From Gammaproteobacteria bacterium (GTDB lineage: Bacteria; Pseudomonadota; Gammaproteobacteria; DSM-16500), in NCBI GenBank assembly GCA_021324335.1, contig JAJPJH010000097.1:1-64000 (forward strand): a stretch of 64,000 nucleotides of DNA, written 5' to 3'. Of this stretch, positions 61,246 through 64,000 are shown piece by piece. Position 1 is the stretch's first letter. Each line of letters opens with the position of its first letter. The notes beneath the pieces are model-generated. The model was given only the letters and a program-made list of their open reading frames with translations. It searched no databases and had not been told where the DNA came from. The position numbers were made by a program, and so were the translations under genes.

Positions 61246-63705
61246 TTAAGGCATAAATATCCTCTTCCCATTAAACATCTCATTTGCTTTATGCACCGCA
61301 TCCATTAATTTTTTATCAATTTGAGCAGCTGATCTTAAACCTGTACCTGTTGTTAGTTTGCTCTCGATAACCGTTGCGATGGTAGGTAATAGTTGTGGTA
61401 GGTCTTTAGGATCATAATGCTGATACAACTTATTCAACTCCCTAAGAATCCCAATGGCGGTATTGCCAGCAAAAGGAGAGATTTTAGGTTGGAAAAACTT
61501 GAATGTCGGTTCATAGTAGTGGATAAAAGGTTCGCTTTCCCATTGAATCGTATGTTTTATGATATATTCCACATTGGAAGGATCCATCCATATGTTAATC
61601 AGATTTTTTATCAAGGGTATCTCCGTATGGGCGGACCCTTTTGTTTTGTAGTGATCAGAGATATATCTTAATATCTCTTCTTCAAAGCTATGCTTTCTAG
61701 CTTTTTTCTTTATATGCACTATAGCTTCATCCAGGAGGTTGAATATTTTATCTTTTGTTTCATTCTCAAGTGCAGTTTTCCGATGTTGATCTTCTTCGGT
61801 AAACTCTTCGGGATGTGAAGCTTCTATTTTTGCAACTTCATTAATATAGTCAAAATATATTGCTGTCACTTCCCTATTTAATTTTGTCATCTGACTTCCC
61901 CACCGCGTGGCTGGCAGGTTAGTGCTTATACCTGCTGTATCTCGGATATATTCAAGCGATGCTTCACCCAATGGAGTTTGACATATGACATCGATAGCAC
62001 GTTGTATATTAGTAATTAAAGTAGTGATACTAAAATCGCTCTTATTTCTATTTGTCGATAATTTATATAAGAATGGTTCATAATGTTCTATAATAATTTT
62101 AGGATCGTGACGATGATTTAAATGCGTTGTTAAGATTTTTTTGAAAATACTACTTTCTACGGTGATGTTTTTCAAATAACTAATAATACTATTAATCATT
62201 TCCCCGAATTCGCCTTGAGTAAATATTTTAGGCAGCGTTCCGCAAATTTGTATTTCATCGTGTAATAACTGGATGATGCTAGCCAGAAAGTCAAGAGGGC
62301 TTAGTAATTTATCATTTTTTAATTGTTGATGATGGTTATTTAAAGCGGTAATTATTTTTTCGAAAAAATCTAATTTCATTTGGTTGGAAGCGCCAAATCT
62401 CGATGAGACTTTTTCCTCATATTTATCACAAATAGATAATAATGCATTGATAACCTCTTCTTGAATGTAGCGTTGATATTTGATGATATCTTCAAAGGTG
62501 ACGTAAGTGCTTGCGGGTATTTCTTGTTGCTGAACCGCAGTAATAATCCCACGATATTTTCTATCTTCATAATATAAATTTGGTATGGCGTTATGGTAAT
62601 GATCGAGATTGGTGTAAAAATCATCAATAAGATGATTTAAATTGGCTAAGAATTCTCTTATTATAGGAGGGTTTTTCTTATTATGATATTTTTCCCTAAG
62701 CTCTTCTATGCATGACAGAACTTCTTCTAATGAGGAGGAATTGAAATAAGCGGCAATGAGATTATATTTGATTTTTTTAATGATATTTTTCCATTTTTCA
62801 TTTGTTATAGGAAATTCAGCGCGTGGATTAAAATAGGTATTAATTTCTCTTAAAATAGGATAAGTGAATATCAATGGCAAATACACCATACGCGTGGCAC
62901 TCACCGGTTGTTTTTTAAAAAAGTCTGTGGTGATGATGCCTGATCCGGAATAACGCTTGGTTGTTTTTTCTTCTTGTTCTTTTATTTTTTGGTTAATTTG
63001 ATCAGTATAGTCTTTCAAATCAGTTAGAATATTCGCTACAATGTCGATCAAATTTTTTTCCACGTTGGCTTTTTCCATTGTTCTTACTAAACCTTCAAAA
63101 TGCGAAATGTTCGAATTTAACCAATGAGCTGTAATATGAGAAAGACGAGAGGAAAGAAATTTGTCGATTTCGCCAAATAAATCAATTGTATTAATCAAAT
63201 GGCTTTGATGAGGTTGAGGGGTGCTCTTAAATTGTTGATAAGCGCTATTTATCTGACCAGAATAAGTTTCACATAATTGCTTAAATTCATGAATATTGGT
63301 AAAAAGTTGTGCGGCATTATTCAGTATGGCTTGATAAAAATAAGCTACTTTACCTAAGCTTTTATCAAATAACATAAAGAGATGTTTAGTGATATATTCC
63401 TCAAAATTATTTGCCTCTATTTTGTTAAATGTACCAGCATAAATATTCATTTTTGGAAATTTATTGAGAATATTGATAATCTTTTGCAGCCCATCCGTAA
63501 GATCACGATTTATAGTTTGGTTAGCGTTATTATTGTTAGTGTCAAGATCCGGCTGTAAATTATTTTGGATAATTATGAGTGATTCTATCAGTTCATTTGT
63601 TTGTCGAAGATTTTTCTCTTCTGAGTGAATGATTTCATTAATTTTATTGATATATGCGGGTAAGTTAAGTATTTCCTCACTCCTAATAATTTCTCTTGGT
63701 TGCAT
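61246..63705 (-). CDS. Very large all-helical protein of unknown function
   Basis: The product is 819 aa, with AGGAGAAA 5 nt before the ATG. Nearly the whole length is predicted helical and charged, with many Asn, Ile, Lys and Glu residues. There are no transmembrane segments, signal peptide, ankyrin or TPR signatures. A segment near residue 115 (SLGKVAYFYQAILNNAAQLF) loosely matches one in the convergent 559-aa protein. Context (low GC, no metabolic neighbour on this side) points to an accessory or effector-like gene, but no function can be assigned. Confidence 0.65.
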   Translation of the reverse strand: MQPREIIRSEEILNLPAYINKINEIIHSEEKNLRQTNELIESLIIIQNNLQPDLDTNNNNANQTINRDLTDGLQKIINILNKFPKMNIYAGTFNKIEANNFEEYITKHLFMLFDKSLGKVAYFYQAILNNAAQLFTNIHEFKQLCETYSGQINSAYQQFKSTPQPHQSHLINTIDLFGEIDKFLSSRLSHITAHWLNSNISHFEGLVRTMEKANVEKNLIDIVANILTDLKDYTDQINQKIKEQEEKTTKRYSGSGIITTDFFKKQPVSATRMVYLPLIFTYPILREINTYFNPRAEFPITNEKWKNIIKKIKYNLIAAYFNSSSLEEVLSCIEELREKYHNKKNPPIIREFLANLNHLIDDFYTNLDHYHNAIPNLYYEDRKYRGIITAVQQQEIPASTYVTFEDIIKYQRYIQEEVINALLSICDKYEEKVSSRFGASNQMKLDFFEKIITALNNHHQQLKNDKLLSPLDFLASIIQLLHDEIQICGTLPKIFTQGEFGEMINSIISYLKNITVESSIFKKILTTHLNHRHDPKIIIEHYEPFLYKLSTNRNKSDFSITTLITNIQRAIDVICQTPLGEASLEYIRDTAGISTNLPATRWGSQMTKLNREVTAIYFDYINEVAKIEASHPEEFTEEDQHRKTALENETKDKIFNLLDEAIVHIKKKARKHSFEEEILRYISDHYKTKGSAHTEIPLIKNLINIWMDPSNVEYIIKHTIQWESEPFIHYYEPTFKFFQPKISPFAGNTAIGILRELNKLYQHYDPKDLPQLLPTIATVIESKLTTGTGLRSAAQIDKKLMDAVHKANEMFNGKRIFMP

Positions 63706-64000
63706 GATATTTTCTCCTGAATATAGCAGATATAAAGAATATTTATTAGAAATATTATAATAAACGCTGTGAAATTATTATTTAGTTAATAGCTATGAGA
63801 TATAAAATATAAATATAATATATAAATAATGAATTATAAATATCCTAACATAATAAATTAGATTTCGTGCAAAATCCAATTCTAGCTTGATGGGGATTAA
63901 ACCACAATTGCTTTAAGCATGTAAAAATATTTATCTTGCTGATACTGGCTATCGAATACCGGCAATGATCTATCCCTATCTGGAATAAGTACTAGTCGAT
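63706..64000. other. AT-rich non-coding end of the window
   Basis: The 295 bases upstream of the 819-aa gene are very AT-rich (63,780-63,850 especially) and hold no reading frame I can support. On the minus strand a TATAAT-like box (about 63,754-63,759) may be part of the promoter of the 819-aa gene; no good -35 is seen. Confidence 0.4.

Overview
The window is about 40% GC and looks like a chromosome segment of a host-associated gammaproteobacterium, most likely in the order Legionellales (Legionella/Coxiella/Berkiella-type). This is inferred from three things. The housekeeping order tpiA-secG-tRNA-Leu-nuoA-N is typical of gammaproteobacteria, including this order. yajC-secD-secF follows queA. 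Between these conserved blocks lie very large proteins of eukaryotic-like or effector-like architecture: ankyrin, TPR/Sel1, polyproline plus repeats, and long coiled coils. No 16S rRNA is present, so the genus is not fixed.

Layout. 1-3.7 kb is a decayed edge: the end of an IS3-family element that cuts a small gene, a divergent APH-fold kinase, a cyclase-family hydrolase, a hipA 3' fragment joined to an IS200/IS605 tnpA remnant, and a coiled-coil protein. 3.7-8.1 kb holds scpA, a long-form Sua5 threonylcarbamoyl-AMP synthase, an alpha/beta hydrolase and a complete hipBA module with its promoter and an exact HipB-type operator. 8.1-13.6 kb is one giant gene (about 1860 aa) with four proline-rich linkers and five degenerate ~80-residue repeats. 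13.8-16.7 kb is a Fur-controlled feoABC ferrous iron operon, followed by two effector-like genes and a ParDE/RelBE-type toxin-antitoxin pair.

19.8-35.8 kb is the energy block: tpiA, secG, tRNA-Leu(GAG) and all fourteen genes of NADH:quinone oxidoreductase (nuoA-N). The only break in the nuo run is a 34-bp-arm inverted repeat (REP/MITE-like) between nuoI and nuoJ. 36.1-40.4 kb holds queA-yajC-secD-secF, with tgt missing from its usual place after queA.

40.4-50.5 kb is accessory again: a HigBA-type module, an ankyrin protein, a 922-codon reading frame split by a single in-frame TGA, and a divergent 1530-aa TPR/Sel1 protein. 50.6-56.3 kb is a membrane-fusion lipoprotein/ABC exporter operon followed by a Pat-type acyl-CoA synthetase/acetyltransferase. 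56.3-59.4 kb has osmC, a small protein, vapBC, suhB and trmJ. 59.5-63.7 kb holds two large convergent all-helical proteins of unknown function separated by a 15-bp tandem repeat.

Four toxin-antitoxin modules (hipBA, ParDE-like, HigBA-like, VapBC) sit at the joints between core and accessory blocks. Starts were chosen by Shine-Dalgarno spacing and may differ from automatic calls by a few codons. Family assignments come from recognised motifs only; no database search was possible.
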